DNA of 64,000 bases from NCBI RefSeq assembly GCF_900105755.1, contig NZ_FNTQ01000001.1, forward strand, positions 7,688,001-7,752,000, given 5' to 3'. Each line of letters starts with the position of its first letter. Position 1 is the first letter of the stretch. A program made the position numbers and the translations under genes. Of this stretch, positions 8,714 to 17,535 are shown one piece after another. The notes beneath the pieces were generated by a model, which ran no database searches, had not been told where the DNA came from, and saw only the letters and a program-made list of their open reading frames with translations. This stretch comes from Streptomyces sp. Ag109_O5-10. Its GTDB lineage: Bacteria > Actinomycetota > Actinomycetes > Streptomycetales > Streptomycetaceae.

Positions 8714-9370
8714 ATGAGCAAGACGACAGTCAAGGACGTCTCCACCGAGCCCGAGCCCGAGCACGCCTCCGCGGCGCAGCGCACCGAGGGCGGCAGTCTC
8801 GCCTTCGCGCTGCTGCTGATCATCACCGGCGCCGCGGGCCTGCTGGCCGCCTGGGTCATCACGATCGACAAGTTCAAGCTGCTGGAAGCCAAGGTCGAGG
8901 GCAAGACCTTCACCCCCGGGTGCAGCCTCAACCCGGTGGTCTCCTGCGGCAGCGTCATGGAGTCCAAGCAGGCCGCCGCCTTCGGCTTCCCGAACCCGAT
9001 GCTCGGCCTGGTCTGCTACGGCATCGTCATCTGCGTCGGCATGAGCCTGCTGGCCCGCGCCCGCTTCCCGCGCTGGTACTGGCTGACCTTCAACTTCGGC
9101 ACGCTCTTCGGCGTGGGCTTCTGCACCTGGCTGCAGTTCCAGTCCCTGTACCGGATCAACGCGCTGTGCCTGTGGTGCTCGCTGGCCTGGGTCGCCACGA
9201 TCACCATGTTCTGGTACGTGACCTCCTTCAACATCCGCAAGGGTTTCCTGCCGGCCCCGAACTGGCTGAAGTCGTTCTTCGGCGAGTTCACCTGGGTGCT
9301 GCCGGTCCTGCACATCGGCATCATCGGCATGCTCATCCTGACCCGCTGGTGGGACTTCTGGACCAGCTGA
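8714..9370 (+). CDS. Vitamin K epoxide reductase (VKOR) family membrane protein
   Basis: A 218-residue integral membrane protein with about five transmembrane helices and the VKOR cysteine pattern: a periplasm-facing loop pair in CSLNPVVSC and the redox CxxC in NALCLWCSLAW. Bacterial VKOR homologues reoxidise DsbA-like thiol oxidases using quinone, driving disulfide formation in exported proteins (family knowledge). No DsbA-like gene is adjacent. Start at ATG 8714; a GTG at 8711 is in frame directly before it. The long upstream open frame overlaps a decayed gene and is not credible as coding. Confidence 0.88.
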   Translation: MSKTTVKDVSTEPEPEHASAAQRTEGGSLAFALLLIITGAAGLLAAWVITIDKFKLLEAKVEGKTFTPGCSLNPVVSCGSVMESKQAAAFGFPNPMLGLVCYGIVICVGMSLLARARFPRWYWLTFNFGTLFGVGFCTWLQFQSLYRINALCLWCSLAWVATITMFWYVTSFNIRKGFLPAPNWLKSFFGEFTWVLPVLHIGIIGMLILTRWWDFWTS

Positions 9371-9429
9371 CGACCGGGGCCACAGGCGGCCCGGGCCGGA
9401 TTGTCAGTGCCGTGACTTAGGGTTTCAGC

Positions 9430-10785
9430 GTGGAACCCGACCTGTTCACCGCCGCCGCAGAAGAACGCCAGGAGAAGGACCCGACCGGGAGCCCCCTGGC
9501 GGTACGGATGCGCCCGCGCACCCTCGACGAGGTGGTGGGCCAGCAGCACCTGCTCAAGCCGGGATCCCCGCTGCGCAGACTGGTCGGCGCCGGTTCCGGC
9601 GGCCCGGCCGGACCGTCGTCCGTGATCCTCTGGGGGCCGCCCGGCACCGGCAAGACGACCCTCGCGTACGTCGTCTCCAAGGCGACCGACAAGCGGTTCG
9701 TGGAGCTCTCCGCGATCACCGCGGGCGTCAAGGAGGTCCGCGCGGTCATCGACGGCGCCCGCCGCGCCACCGGGGGATACGGCAAGGAGACCGTCCTCTT
9801 CCTGGACGAGATCCACCGCTTCAGCAAGGCCCAGCAGGACTCCCTGCTCCCGGCCGTCGAGAACCGCTGGGTCACCCTGATCGCCGCGACCACCGAGAAC
9901 CCGTACTTCTCGGTGATCTCCCCGCTGCTCTCCCGCTCCCTGCTCCTCACCCTCGAACCGCTCACCGACGACGACGTCCGGGGCCTGCTGCGCCGGGCCC
10001 TCACCGATGAGCGGGGCCTCAAGGAGGCCGTCGCCCTCCCCGCGGACACCGAGGAGCACCTGCTGCGCATCGCCGGCGGCGACGCCCGCCGTGCCCTGAC
10101 CGCCCTGGAGGCCGCCGCCGGGGCCGCCCTCGACAAGGGCGAGACGGAGATCGGCCTGGGCACCCTGGAGGAGGTCGTCGACCGGGCCGCGGTGAAGTAC
10201 GACCGCGACGGCGACCAGCACTACGACGTCGCCAGCGCCCTGATCAAGTCCATCAGGGGCTCCGACGTGGACGCGGCCCTGCACTACCTGGCCCGCATGA
10301 TCGAGGCCGGTGAGGACCCCCGCTTCATCGCCCGCCGCCTGATGATCTCGGCGAGCGAGGACATCGGCCTCGCCGACCCGAACGCCCTGCCCATAGCCGT
10401 GGCCGCCGCCCAGGCCGTCGCCATGATCGGCTTCCCCGAGGCCGCCCTCACCCTCAGCCACGCCACCATCGCCCTCGCGCTCGCCCCCAAGTCCAACTCC
10501 GCGACCACCGCGATCGGCGCCGCGCTGGCGGACGTCCGCGGAGGCCTGGCCGGCCAGGTGCCCCCGCACCTGCGCGACGGCCACTACAAGGGCGCGGCCA
10601 AGCTCGGGCACGCGCAGGGCTACGTCTACCCGCACGACCTGCCCGAGGGCATCGCCGAGCAGCAGTACGCCCCGGACACCGTCCGGGACCGCGAGTACTA
10701 CACCCCGACCCGGCACGGCTCCGAGGCCCGGTACGCCGACGCGGTCGAGTGGACCAGGAAGCACCTCGGTCGCAGGCGGTCCTGA
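9430..10785 (+). CDS. rarA: Replication-associated recombination protein A (RarA/MgsA), AAA+ ATPase
   Basis: 451-residue AAA+ ATPase related to clamp loaders and RuvB, thought to act at stalled replication forks. Walker A GPPGTGKT is at residues 69-76, Walker B VLFLDEIHR at about 122-130 and sensor 1 in AATTENP. The C-terminal tetramerisation region carries the family hallmarks ARRLMISASEDIGLADP and YKGAAKLGHAQGYVYPHD. The GTG start at 9430 gives an N-terminus (EPDLF) typical of actinobacterial members. The gene is followed by the rpsD leader. Confidence 0.94.
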   Translation: MEPDLFTAAAEERQEKDPTGSPLAVRMRPRTLDEVVGQQHLLKPGSPLRRLVGAGSGGPAGPSSVILWGPPGTGKTTLAYVVSKATDKRFVELSAITAGVKEVRAVIDGARRATGGYGKETVLFLDEIHRFSKAQQDSLLPAVENRWVTLIAATTENPYFSVISPLLSRSLLLTLEPLTDDDVRGLLRRALTDERGLKEAVALPADTEEHLLRIAGGDARRALTALEAAAGAALDKGETEIGLGTLEEVVDRAAVKYDRDGDQHYDVASALIKSIRGSDVDAALHYLARMIEAGEDPRFIARRLMISASEDIGLADPNALPIAVAAAQAVAMIGFPEAALTLSHATIALALAPKSNSATTAIGAALADVRGGLAGQVPPHLRDGHYKGAAKLGHAQGYVYPHDLPEGIAEQQYAPDTVRDREYYTPTRHGSEARYADAVEWTRKHLGRRRS

Positions 10786-10799
10786 GCAGCCTGTAGACT

Positions 10800-11094
10800 T
10801 CCCCGAGCGCCGAGTCCCGCGCAGTCAGAGCGGGACAGCCGGCCGGAACCCCCGTCAGGGGGCTCCAGGAGCGTCGCGCACCGTCGAACGGTGTCGCGGG
10901 CAGCCCACCACCATCCATCGGGTCACAGACGATGGGACCGGTCGGTGGGCCACTCGCGTGCTGCACGTATGTGCCCAGACCAGGGGAGCGGCTGCCCACC
11001 AGACCCGGCAACGGGATCCGGAGGGTTTCCCCGGCTGCGGATTGCGACCTCCCTCAACCCTGACAAGCCGAATATCAGAAGGAAGAAAGAGACA
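10800..11094 (+). promoter_or_regulatory. Long structured leader upstream of rpsD (candidate ribosomal-protein leader)
   Basis: The 309 bases between rarA and rpsD carry four consecutive hairpins. P1 pairs 10814-10820 with 10830-10836. P2 pairs 10845-10853 with 10858-10866 (one mismatch, GTCA loop). P3 pairs around 10880-10884/10888-10892. P4 is a two-part stem, 10903-10909 with 10944-10950 enclosing 10915-10920 with 10930-10935. A possible -10 element TAGACT lies at 10794-10799. S4 autoregulates its own mRNA in other bacteria through leader RNA structures (established), so autoregulation here is a reasonable inference but not shown. Confidence 0.45.
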
Positions 11095-11709
11095 GTGGCG
11101 AACCAGTCCCGCCCCAAGGTCAAGAAGTCGCGTGCCCTCGGCATCGCGCTGACCCCGAAGGCCGTCAAGTACTTCGAGGCCCGCCCCTACCCGCCGGGTG
11201 AGCACGGCCGTGGCCGCAAGCAGAACTCGGACTACAAGGTCCGTCTGCTGGAGAAGCAGCGTCTGCGCGCGCAGTACGACATCTCCGAGCGTCAGCTGGT
11301 CCGTGCCTACGAGCGTGCCTCCAAGGTGCAGGGCAAGACCGGTGAGGCCCTGATCGTCGAGCTGGAGCGCCGCCTCGACGCGCTGGTCCTGCGTTCGGGC
11401 ATCGCCCGCACGATCTACCAGGCCCGCCAGATGGTCGTCCACGGCCACATCCAGGTCAACGGCCAGAAGACCGACAAGCCGTCCTTCCGGGTCCGCCCGG
11501 ACGACGTCGTGCAGGTCCGCGACCGTTCCAAGGACAAGACGCTCTTCCAGATCGCCCGTGAGGGCGGCTTCGCCCCCGACGGCGAGACCCCCCGCTACCT
11601 GCAGGTGAACCTCAAGGCCCTGGCGTTCCGCCTGGACCGCGAGCCGAACCGCAAGGAAGTTCCGGTCATCTGCGACGAGCAGCTCGTCGTCGAGTACTAC
11701 GCCCGCTGA
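11095..11709 (+). CDS. rpsD: 30S ribosomal protein S4
   Basis: Primary 16S rRNA-binding protein of the small subunit. The 204-residue product contains the S4 RNA-binding domain (RRLDALVLRSGIARTIYQARQMVVHGHIQVNG) and the family C-terminus VVEYYAR. The N-terminal zinc-knuckle cysteines of C-plus S4 proteins are absent: the first 40 residues contain no Cys, so this is the zinc-independent C-minus type. GTG start at 11095 with AAGGAAG about 12 bases upstream. Confidence 0.96.
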   Translation: MANQSRPKVKKSRALGIALTPKAVKYFEARPYPPGEHGRGRKQNSDYKVRLLEKQRLRAQYDISERQLVRAYERASKVQGKTGEALIVELERRLDALVLRSGIARTIYQARQMVVHGHIQVNGQKTDKPSFRVRPDDVVQVRDRSKDKTLFQIAREGGFAPDGETPRYLQVNLKALAFRLDREPNRKEVPVICDEQLVVEYYAR

Positions 11710-11736
11710 TCACCGGCCGGATGTAGCAGCTCAGCG

Positions 11737-13902
11737 TCAGCCCGCCGTCTCCCCGCCCTTCCGGGTGGGCGAGGCGGCGGGCTTCCGCATGCCGGCGCCG
11801 TCCGGTTGCCGCCGTACCGGCCCCCGGGGCGCGGGCAGTACGTCCACCGGACGCACGCCGAAGTACTCCAGCGCCCGGGCCACCGCCGCCTCCCGGTCCA
11901 GCAGTGCCCCCTGCCGTACGCACTCCGCGTACCGTTCGTCGCCCAGCGCCCGCCGGGCCGTCGCCTCGCACAGCTGGTGCGGGGCGTTGTAGTGCGCCGA
12001 GCCGAACAGCGGCAGGCCCACCGACGGCCACATGCGCCCGGCGGCGCCCTGCAGCACCGCCGCCTCCGCGGGATCACCCTGCGCCACCGTCACCAGGGCG
12101 AGCAGCTCGATCGCCAGCACCGAACCCAGCAGGTCCCGGAAACCGTGGGCGTGGACCAGGCAGTCGGTCAGCAGCTCCCGGGCCGCCGCGTGGTCGCCGT
12201 CCTGCCAGGCCGCGTACGCCAGCACGTACAGCGCGTACGAGCGGGCCCAGCGTTCGCCGTGGTCCTCGCACACCCGGCGCACGTCCTCGCACAGCCGCAC
12301 CGCGTCCGCCAGATCGCCGCGGAACGCCCTGGTCATCGCCAGCTCGACCTGGCCCATCAGGACATTGCTGTTGAGCTCGCCGATCTCCTGGTAGCGGACC
12401 AGCGCCGAGCGCAGCAGCGTCTCGGCGCGCGCCATGTCGTCCGTGACCAGCGCCAGACAGCCCGTCCGGTGCTCCGCGTACGCCACCGCCGTCGGGTCGG
12501 CGGCCACCTCGGCCTCCGCACGGCACTCCCGGAGCGCGGCGAGGGCGGGCACCGCCTCGCCCTGGAGGATCGCCACGTAGCCCAGCACCCACAGCGCCTT
12601 CAGCCGGGACCGCGGATACTCCGAGTCCAGCTCCAGACTCCGCTCCAGCCAGCGCCGCCCCTCCGAGAGCCGCCCGCAGCCCGCCCAGCAGAACCACAGC
12701 GAGCCCGCCAGGTACTGCCCCAGGTGCGCCTCGTCCGGCTCGGTCAGGCAGCGGTCCAGGGCCGACCGCAGATTCGGCAGTTCGGCCTCGACCCGCGCGG
12801 CCACCTCGCCCTGCCGCGGCGAGAACCACTCCAGCTCGCACCAGGTCGCCAGCCCCATGAACCAGTCGCGGTGCCGGCGCCGCAGCCGCTCCGCGTCCCC
12901 CGCCGCCGCGAGCCAGTCCGCGCCGTACGCCCGCACGGTGTCGAGCATCCGGTAGCGCACGCCCGACCCCGTCTCCGCACGCGAGACCACCGACTGGGCG
13001 AGCAGCTCCGTCAGCACGTCCAGGACCTCCTCGGCCGCCAGCCCGTCCCCGCTGCACACGTACTCGGCGGCCTCCAGGTCGAAGGTCCCCGCGAACACCG
13101 ACAGCCGGGCCCAGAGCAACCGCTCGGCGGGCGTGCACAGTTCGTGGCTCCAGCCGATCGCGGTGCGCAGCGTCCGGTGGCGGGGGAGCGCGTCCTGCCC
13201 GCCGCCGGTCAGCAGCCGGAACCGGTCGTCGAGCCGCGCCAGCAACTGCCCGGGCGACAGCGCCCGCAGCCGCCCCGCCGCCAGCTCGACCGCCAGCGGG
13301 ATCCCGTCCAGGCGCCGGCACACCTCGCGCACCTCCGGGCAGTCCCGCACCTGGAGCCCCTGCCGCCCGGCGCGCTCGGCGAACAGCTCCACCGCCTCGT
13401 CCGCGCCGAGCGGCCCCAGCGGGAACAGCCGCTCGCCGGCGACCCCGAGCGGCCGTCGGCCCACCGCCAGCACGGCCAGGTCCGGCAGCTGCCGCAGCAG
13501 CCCGGCCACCAGCCCGGCGCACGCGTCGACCAGATGCTCGACCCCGTCGAGCAGCAGCAGGATCCGGCGGCCGGCCAGCTGATCGACGAGGGTCTCGCGC
13601 GGCAGCCGGGTGGTGTGGTCGGTCAGCCCGAGCGCTTCCACGACCGCGTAGTCCACGAACTCCGGATCGCGCACCGGCGCCAGATCCACCCGCCAGACCC
13701 CGTCCCGGGGTGCGGCACCGGCCGCCGCCCGGGCCGCCAGCCGGGACTTTCCCACGCCGCCCGGCCCGGTCACCGTCACCAGCCGGCTGGACTCCAGGAC
13801 CCGGGTCAGCTCGCCGAGTTCGGCCGCGCGGCCCACGAACGCGGTCAGTTCCAGGGGTAGATTGCCGTCCGCCGAAGGGCCGGGGCGCTGAGGACCTCGC
13901 AT
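11737..13902 (-). CDS. Stand-alone NB-ARC/TPR signal-transduction ATPase (AfsR-like, no DNA-binding domain)
   Basis: A 721-residue STAND-type protein. A short N-terminus is followed by the NTPase module: Walker A GPGGVGKS at 46-53, Walker B ILLLLDG at 114-120 and GIPLAVELAA (GxP motif). A winged-helix region with WSHELCTPAERLLWARLSVF follows, then TPR-like helices from about residue 380 to 660 (ALAALRECRAEAE, AETLLRSALVRYQEIG). It resembles the ATPase and TPR parts of AfsR/SARP and LuxR-LAL regulators, but no HTH or BTAD domain is present at either end. It may sense a ligand and act through a partner. Start ATG at 13902 lacks an obvious ribosome-binding site. Confidence 0.82.
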   Translation of the reverse strand: MRGPQRPGPSADGNLPLELTAFVGRAAELGELTRVLESSRLVTVTGPGGVGKSRLAARAAAGAAPRDGVWRVDLAPVRDPEFVDYAVVEALGLTDHTTRLPRETLVDQLAGRRILLLLDGVEHLVDACAGLVAGLLRQLPDLAVLAVGRRPLGVAGERLFPLGPLGADEAVELFAERAGRQGLQVRDCPEVREVCRRLDGIPLAVELAAGRLRALSPGQLLARLDDRFRLLTGGGQDALPRHRTLRTAIGWSHELCTPAERLLWARLSVFAGTFDLEAAEYVCSGDGLAAEEVLDVLTELLAQSVVSRAETGSGVRYRMLDTVRAYGADWLAAAGDAERLRRRHRDWFMGLATWCELEWFSPRQGEVAARVEAELPNLRSALDRCLTEPDEAHLGQYLAGSLWFCWAGCGRLSEGRRWLERSLELDSEYPRSRLKALWVLGYVAILQGEAVPALAALRECRAEAEVAADPTAVAYAEHRTGCLALVTDDMARAETLLRSALVRYQEIGELNSNVLMGQVELAMTRAFRGDLADAVRLCEDVRRVCEDHGERWARSYALYVLAYAAWQDGDHAAARELLTDCLVHAHGFRDLLGSVLAIELLALVTVAQGDPAEAAVLQGAAGRMWPSVGLPLFGSAHYNAPHQLCEATARRALGDERYAECVRQGALLDREAAVARALEYFGVRPVDVLPAPRGPVRRQPDGAGMRKPAASPTRKGGETAG
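11740..11782. terminator. Inverted repeat between rpsD and the convergent NB-ARC gene
   Basis: The arms 11740-11758 and 11763-11782 are near-perfect reverse complements (GCCCGCC..CCCGCCC against GGGTGGGC..GGCGGGC). The repeat overlaps the last codons of the minus-strand NB-ARC gene and lies 30 bases after the rpsD stop, so it probably ends rpsD transcription. Confidence 0.5.
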
Positions 13903-14048
13903 GGGACACGGAGCGTACTCAAGCGTGTTCGGTCCGTACAGCCGCTTCCCGCAACTCCGCCGCTCGCGCGCGGTAATCCGGTACGGACCCGCACGTCCCG
14001 CGCGATAGGCTCAGTGCTCAGTCGATTTCGCGGAAGAGCGGGAAGCGG

Positions 14049-14489
14049 GTGCGCGCGGTGTCCGGTGGAGAGGTGGCCGGGATCCTGGTGGCCGTCTTCT
14101 GGGCGATCCTGGTCTCCTTCCTCGCGGTGGCACTCGTGAGGCTGGCCCAGACGCTCAAGGCGACGACCAAGCTCGTGGCGGACGTGACCGATCAGGCCGT
14201 CCCGCTGCTCGCCGACGCCTCCGCGGCCGTCCGCTCCGCGCAGACCCAGATCGAGCGGGTCGACGCGATCGCCTCCGACGTCCAGGAGGTCACGTCCAAC
14301 GCCTCCGCGCTGTCCACCACGGTCGCCTCCACCTTCGGCGGCCCCCTGGTCAAGGTCGCGGCCTTCGGCTACGGCGTGCGCCGGGCACTGGCCGGCCGCA
14401 AGGCGGACGTGCCCGTGAAGGAGCCCGGGCGTACGGTGATCGTGGGCCGGACGGTCCCGGCCGCCCGGCGGAAGAACCGGGGAAAGTAG
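14049..14489 (+). CDS. DUF948 domain-containing membrane protein
   Basis: 146 aa. One N-terminal transmembrane helix (VAGILVAVFWAILVSFLAVALV) is followed by a heptad-like helical region (LKATTKLVADVTDQAVPLLADASAAVRSAQTQ) and a short hydrophobic stretch near GGPLVKVAAFGYGVRRAL. This matches DUF948 proteins, whose function is unknown. The start is GTG 14049 or the in-frame GTG 14058 nine bases on; GGAAG precedes both. It is the first of a run of closely packed genes (this gene, the next small protein, alaS, ruvX), so it is probably translated from the alaS operon. Confidence 0.85.
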   Translation: MRAVSGGEVAGILVAVFWAILVSFLAVALVRLAQTLKATTKLVADVTDQAVPLLADASAAVRSAQTQIERVDAIASDVQEVTSNASALSTTVASTFGGPLVKVAAFGYGVRRALAGRKADVPVKEPGRTVIVGRTVPAARRKNRGK

Positions 14490-14501
14490 GAGCCAGGCCA
14501 T

Positions 14502-14849
14502 ATGTTCCGCCGTACGTTCTGGTTCACCACCGGTGTCGCCGCCGGAGTGTGGGCCACCACCAAGGTCAACCGCAAGCTGAGGCAGCTGACCCCCGAGAGC
14601 CTCGCCGCCACCGCCGCGAACAAGGCCCTGGAGACCGGTCACCGGATCAAGGACCGGGCGATCGGCTTCGCGCTGGACGTCCGCGACAACATGGCCCAGC
14701 GGGAGGAGGAACTGGGCGACGCGCTCGGTATCAACGCTGACCCCGAACTCCCCGCACCCCGGCGGTTCGCCGCCATCGAGAACCGCAGCAACCCGAAGTA
14801 CGCCGATGACAGGACGACGTACTCGTACAACCGGAATGAGGACCACTGA
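14502..14849 (+). CDS. Conserved small actinobacterial protein (DUF6167-like)
   Basis: 115 aa, with a short N-terminal hydrophobic helix (FWFTTGVAAGVWATTKV), a helical middle segment and a polar tail rich in Asn, Tyr and Arg. It recurs before alaS in Streptomyces. Function is unknown. The stop TGA overlaps the alaS ATG by one base (TGATG), so translation is coupled to alaS. Confidence 0.8.
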   Translation: MFRRTFWFTTGVAAGVWATTKVNRKLRQLTPESLAATAANKALETGHRIKDRAIGFALDVRDNMAQREEELGDALGINADPELPAPRRFAAIENRSNPKYADDRTTYSYNRNEDH

Positions 14850-17521
14850 TGGAGTCGGCTGAGATTCGCCGCCGCTGGCTGAGCTTCTACGAGGAGCGCG
14901 GGCACACCGTCGTCCCTTCGGCGTCGCTCATCGCGGACGACCCGACTCTGCTCCTCGTCCCGGCCGGCATGGTGCCCTTCAAGCCCTACTTCCTCGGTGA
15001 GGTCAAGCCGCCGTGGGCGCGCGCCACCAGCGTGCAGAAGTGCGTGCGCACCCCCGACATCGAAGAGGTCGGCAAGACCACCCGGCACGGCACCTTCTTC
15101 CAGATGTGCGGCAACTTCTCCTTCGGCGACTACTTCAAGGAAGGCGCCATCAAGTACGCCTGGGAGCTGCTGACCACGCCCCAGGACAAGGGCGGTTACG
15201 GCCTGGAACCGGACCGGCTGTGGATCACCGTCTACAAGGACGACGACGAGGCCGAGCGCATCTGGCACGAGGTCATCGGCGTGCCGAAGGAGCGCATCCA
15301 GCGCCTCGGCATGAAGGACAACTACTGGTCCATGGGCGTCCCCGGCCCGTGCGGCCCGTGTTCCGAGATCAACTACGACCGCGGCCCCGAGTTCGGCGTC
15401 GAGGGCGGCCCGGCCGTCAACGACGAGCGGTACGTGGAGATCTGGAACCTGGTCTTCATGCAGTACGAGCGCGGCGAGGGCATCGGCAAGGACAACTTCG
15501 AGATCCTCGGCGAGCTGCCCAGCAAGAACATCGACACGGGCCTCGGCCTGGAGCGTCTCGCCATGATTCTGCAGGGCGTGCAGAACATGTACGAGATCGA
15601 CACGTCCATGGCCGTCATCAAGAAGGCCACCGAGCTGACCGGCGTCCGCTACGGCGACGCCCACGCCTCGGACGTCTCGCTGCGCGTCGTCACCGACCAC
15701 ATGCGCACGTCGGTCATGCTCATCGGCGACGGCGTCACCCCCGGCAACGAGGGCCGCGGCTACGTGCTGCGCCGCATCATGCGCCGCGCCATCCGCAACA
15801 TGCGCCTCCTCGGCGCCACCGGCCCGGTCGTCCTCGACCTCATCGACACCGTGATCGCCATGATGGGCCAGCAGTACCCGGAGCTGGTCACCGACCGCGA
15901 GCGCATCGAGAAGGTGGCCGTCGCCGAGGAGAACGCCTTCCTCAAGACGCTGAAGGCCGGCACCAACATCCTCGACACGGCCGTCACCGAGACCAAGGAG
16001 TCCGGCGGCTCCGTGCTCGCCGGCGACAAGGCGTTCCTGCTCCACGACACCTGGGGCTTCCCGATCGACCTCACCCTCGAAATGGCCGCCGAACAGGGCC
16101 TCTCGGTGGACGAGGAGGGCTTCCGCCGCCTGATGAAGGAGCAGCGGGAGCGCGCCAAGGCCGACGCCCAGGCCAAGAAGACCGGGCACGCCGGGGCCGG
16201 CGCCTACCGCGAGATCGCCGACAGGACCGGCGAGACCGACTTCATCGGCTACTCCGACACCGAGGGCGAGACCACGATCGTCGGCATCCTCGTCGACGGC
16301 GTCTCCTCCCCGGCCGCCAGTGAGGGCGACGAGGTCGAGATCGTCCTGGACCGTACCCCGTTCTACGCCGAGGGCGGCGGCCAGATCGGCGACACCGGCC
16401 GGATCAGGGTCGACACCGGTGCCGTCATCGAGATCCGCGACACCCAGAAGCCGGTCCCGGGCGTCTACGTCCACAAGGGCGTCGTGCTGGTCGGCGAGGT
16501 GACGGTCGGCGCCAAGGCCCACGCCGCGATCGACTCCCGGCGCCGGACCGCCATCGCCCGCGCCCACTCGGCCACCCACCTCACCCACCAGGCGCTGCGC
16601 GACGCCCTCGGCCCGACGGCCGCCCAGGCCGGTTCGGAGAACCAGCCCGGCCGCTTCCGCTTCGACTTCGGCTCGCCGTCCGCCGTTCCGACGGCCGTGA
16701 TGACCGACGTGGAGCAGAAGATCAACGAGGTGCTCGCCCGCGACCTCGACGTGCGCGCCGACGTCATGGCCATCGACGAGGCCAAGAAGCAGGGCGCCAT
16801 CGCCGAGTTCGGCGAGAAGTACGGCGAGCGGGTCCGCGTGGTGACCATCGGCGACTTCTCCAAGGAGCTGTGCGGCGGCACCCACGTCCACAACACCTCC
16901 CAGCTGGGCCTGGTGAAGCTGCTCGGCGAGTCCTCGATCGGCTCGGGGGTACGCCGTATCGAGGCCCTCGTCGGCGTCGACGCCTACAACTTCCTGGCCC
17001 GTGAGCACACGGTCGTCGCCCAGCTCCAGGAGCTGATCAAGGGCCGCCCGGAGGAGCTGCCGGAGAAGGTCTCCGCGATGCTCGGCAAGCTGAAGGACGC
17101 CGAGAAGGAGATCGAGAAGTTCCGCGCCGAGAAGGTGCTGCAGGCCGCCGGTGGCCTCGTCGAGTCCGCCAAGGACATCCGCGGCATCGCCGTGGTGACC
17201 GGCCAGCTCCCGGACGGCACCACCCCGGACGACCTGCGCAAGCTCGTTCTCGACGTGCGCGGCCGCATCCAGGGCGGGCGCGCCGCCGTGGTCGCCCTGT
17301 TCACGGTCAACAACGGCAAGCCGCTCACGGTCATCGCCACCAACGACGCCGCCCGCGACCGCGGCCTCAAGGCCGGTGACCTGGTCCGCACCGCCGCCAA
17401 GACGCTCGGCGGCGGCGGTGGCGGCAAGCCGGACGTCGCCCAGGGCGGCGGCCAGAACCCGGCCGCGGTCGGCGAGGCCATCGACGCCGTCGAACGCCTC
17501 GTGACCGAGACCGCCAAGTAA
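14849..17521 (+). CDS. alaS: Alanyl-tRNA synthetase
   Basis: 890-residue class II synthetase that charges tRNA-Ala and edits mis-acylated Ser/Gly-tRNA. The N-terminal aminoacylation core carries KCVRTPDIEEVGKTTRHGTFFQMCGNFSFGDYFKE. The editing domain has the zinc ligands HSATH (H573, H577) and CGGTH (C675, H679). The C-terminal C-Ala/DHHA1 domain is glycine-rich near its end (LGGGGGGKPDVAQGGG). All key motifs are intact and the length is normal. Its ATG overlaps the upstream small gene and ruvX follows 14 bases later. Confidence 0.97.
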   Translation: MESAEIRRRWLSFYEERGHTVVPSASLIADDPTLLLVPAGMVPFKPYFLGEVKPPWARATSVQKCVRTPDIEEVGKTTRHGTFFQMCGNFSFGDYFKEGAIKYAWELLTTPQDKGGYGLEPDRLWITVYKDDDEAERIWHEVIGVPKERIQRLGMKDNYWSMGVPGPCGPCSEINYDRGPEFGVEGGPAVNDERYVEIWNLVFMQYERGEGIGKDNFEILGELPSKNIDTGLGLERLAMILQGVQNMYEIDTSMAVIKKATELTGVRYGDAHASDVSLRVVTDHMRTSVMLIGDGVTPGNEGRGYVLRRIMRRAIRNMRLLGATGPVVLDLIDTVIAMMGQQYPELVTDRERIEKVAVAEENAFLKTLKAGTNILDTAVTETKESGGSVLAGDKAFLLHDTWGFPIDLTLEMAAEQGLSVDEEGFRRLMKEQRERAKADAQAKKTGHAGAGAYREIADRTGETDFIGYSDTEGETTIVGILVDGVSSPAASEGDEVEIVLDRTPFYAEGGGQIGDTGRIRVDTGAVIEIRDTQKPVPGVYVHKGVVLVGEVTVGAKAHAAIDSRRRTAIARAHSATHLTHQALRDALGPTAAQAGSENQPGRFRFDFGSPSAVPTAVMTDVEQKINEVLARDLDVRADVMAIDEAKKQGAIAEFGEKYGERVRVVTIGDFSKELCGGTHVHNTSQLGLVKLLGESSIGSGVRRIEALVGVDAYNFLAREHTVVAQLQELIKGRPEELPEKVSAMLGKLKDAEKEIEKFRAEKVLQAAGGLVESAKDIRGIAVVTGQLPDGTTPDDLRKLVLDVRGRIQGGRAAVVALFTVNNGKPLTVIATNDAARDRGLKAGDLVRTAAKTLGGGGGGKPDVAQGGGQNPAAVGEAIDAVERLVTETAK

Positions 17522-17535
17522 GGAAACGGTCGGAA

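Noticed and set aside
11806..13860. Plus-strand 684-codon frame opposite the NB-ARC gene
   Set aside because: Gln/Arg/Pro-rich shadow frame with no family features; the minus strand carries Walker motifs and TPR helices.
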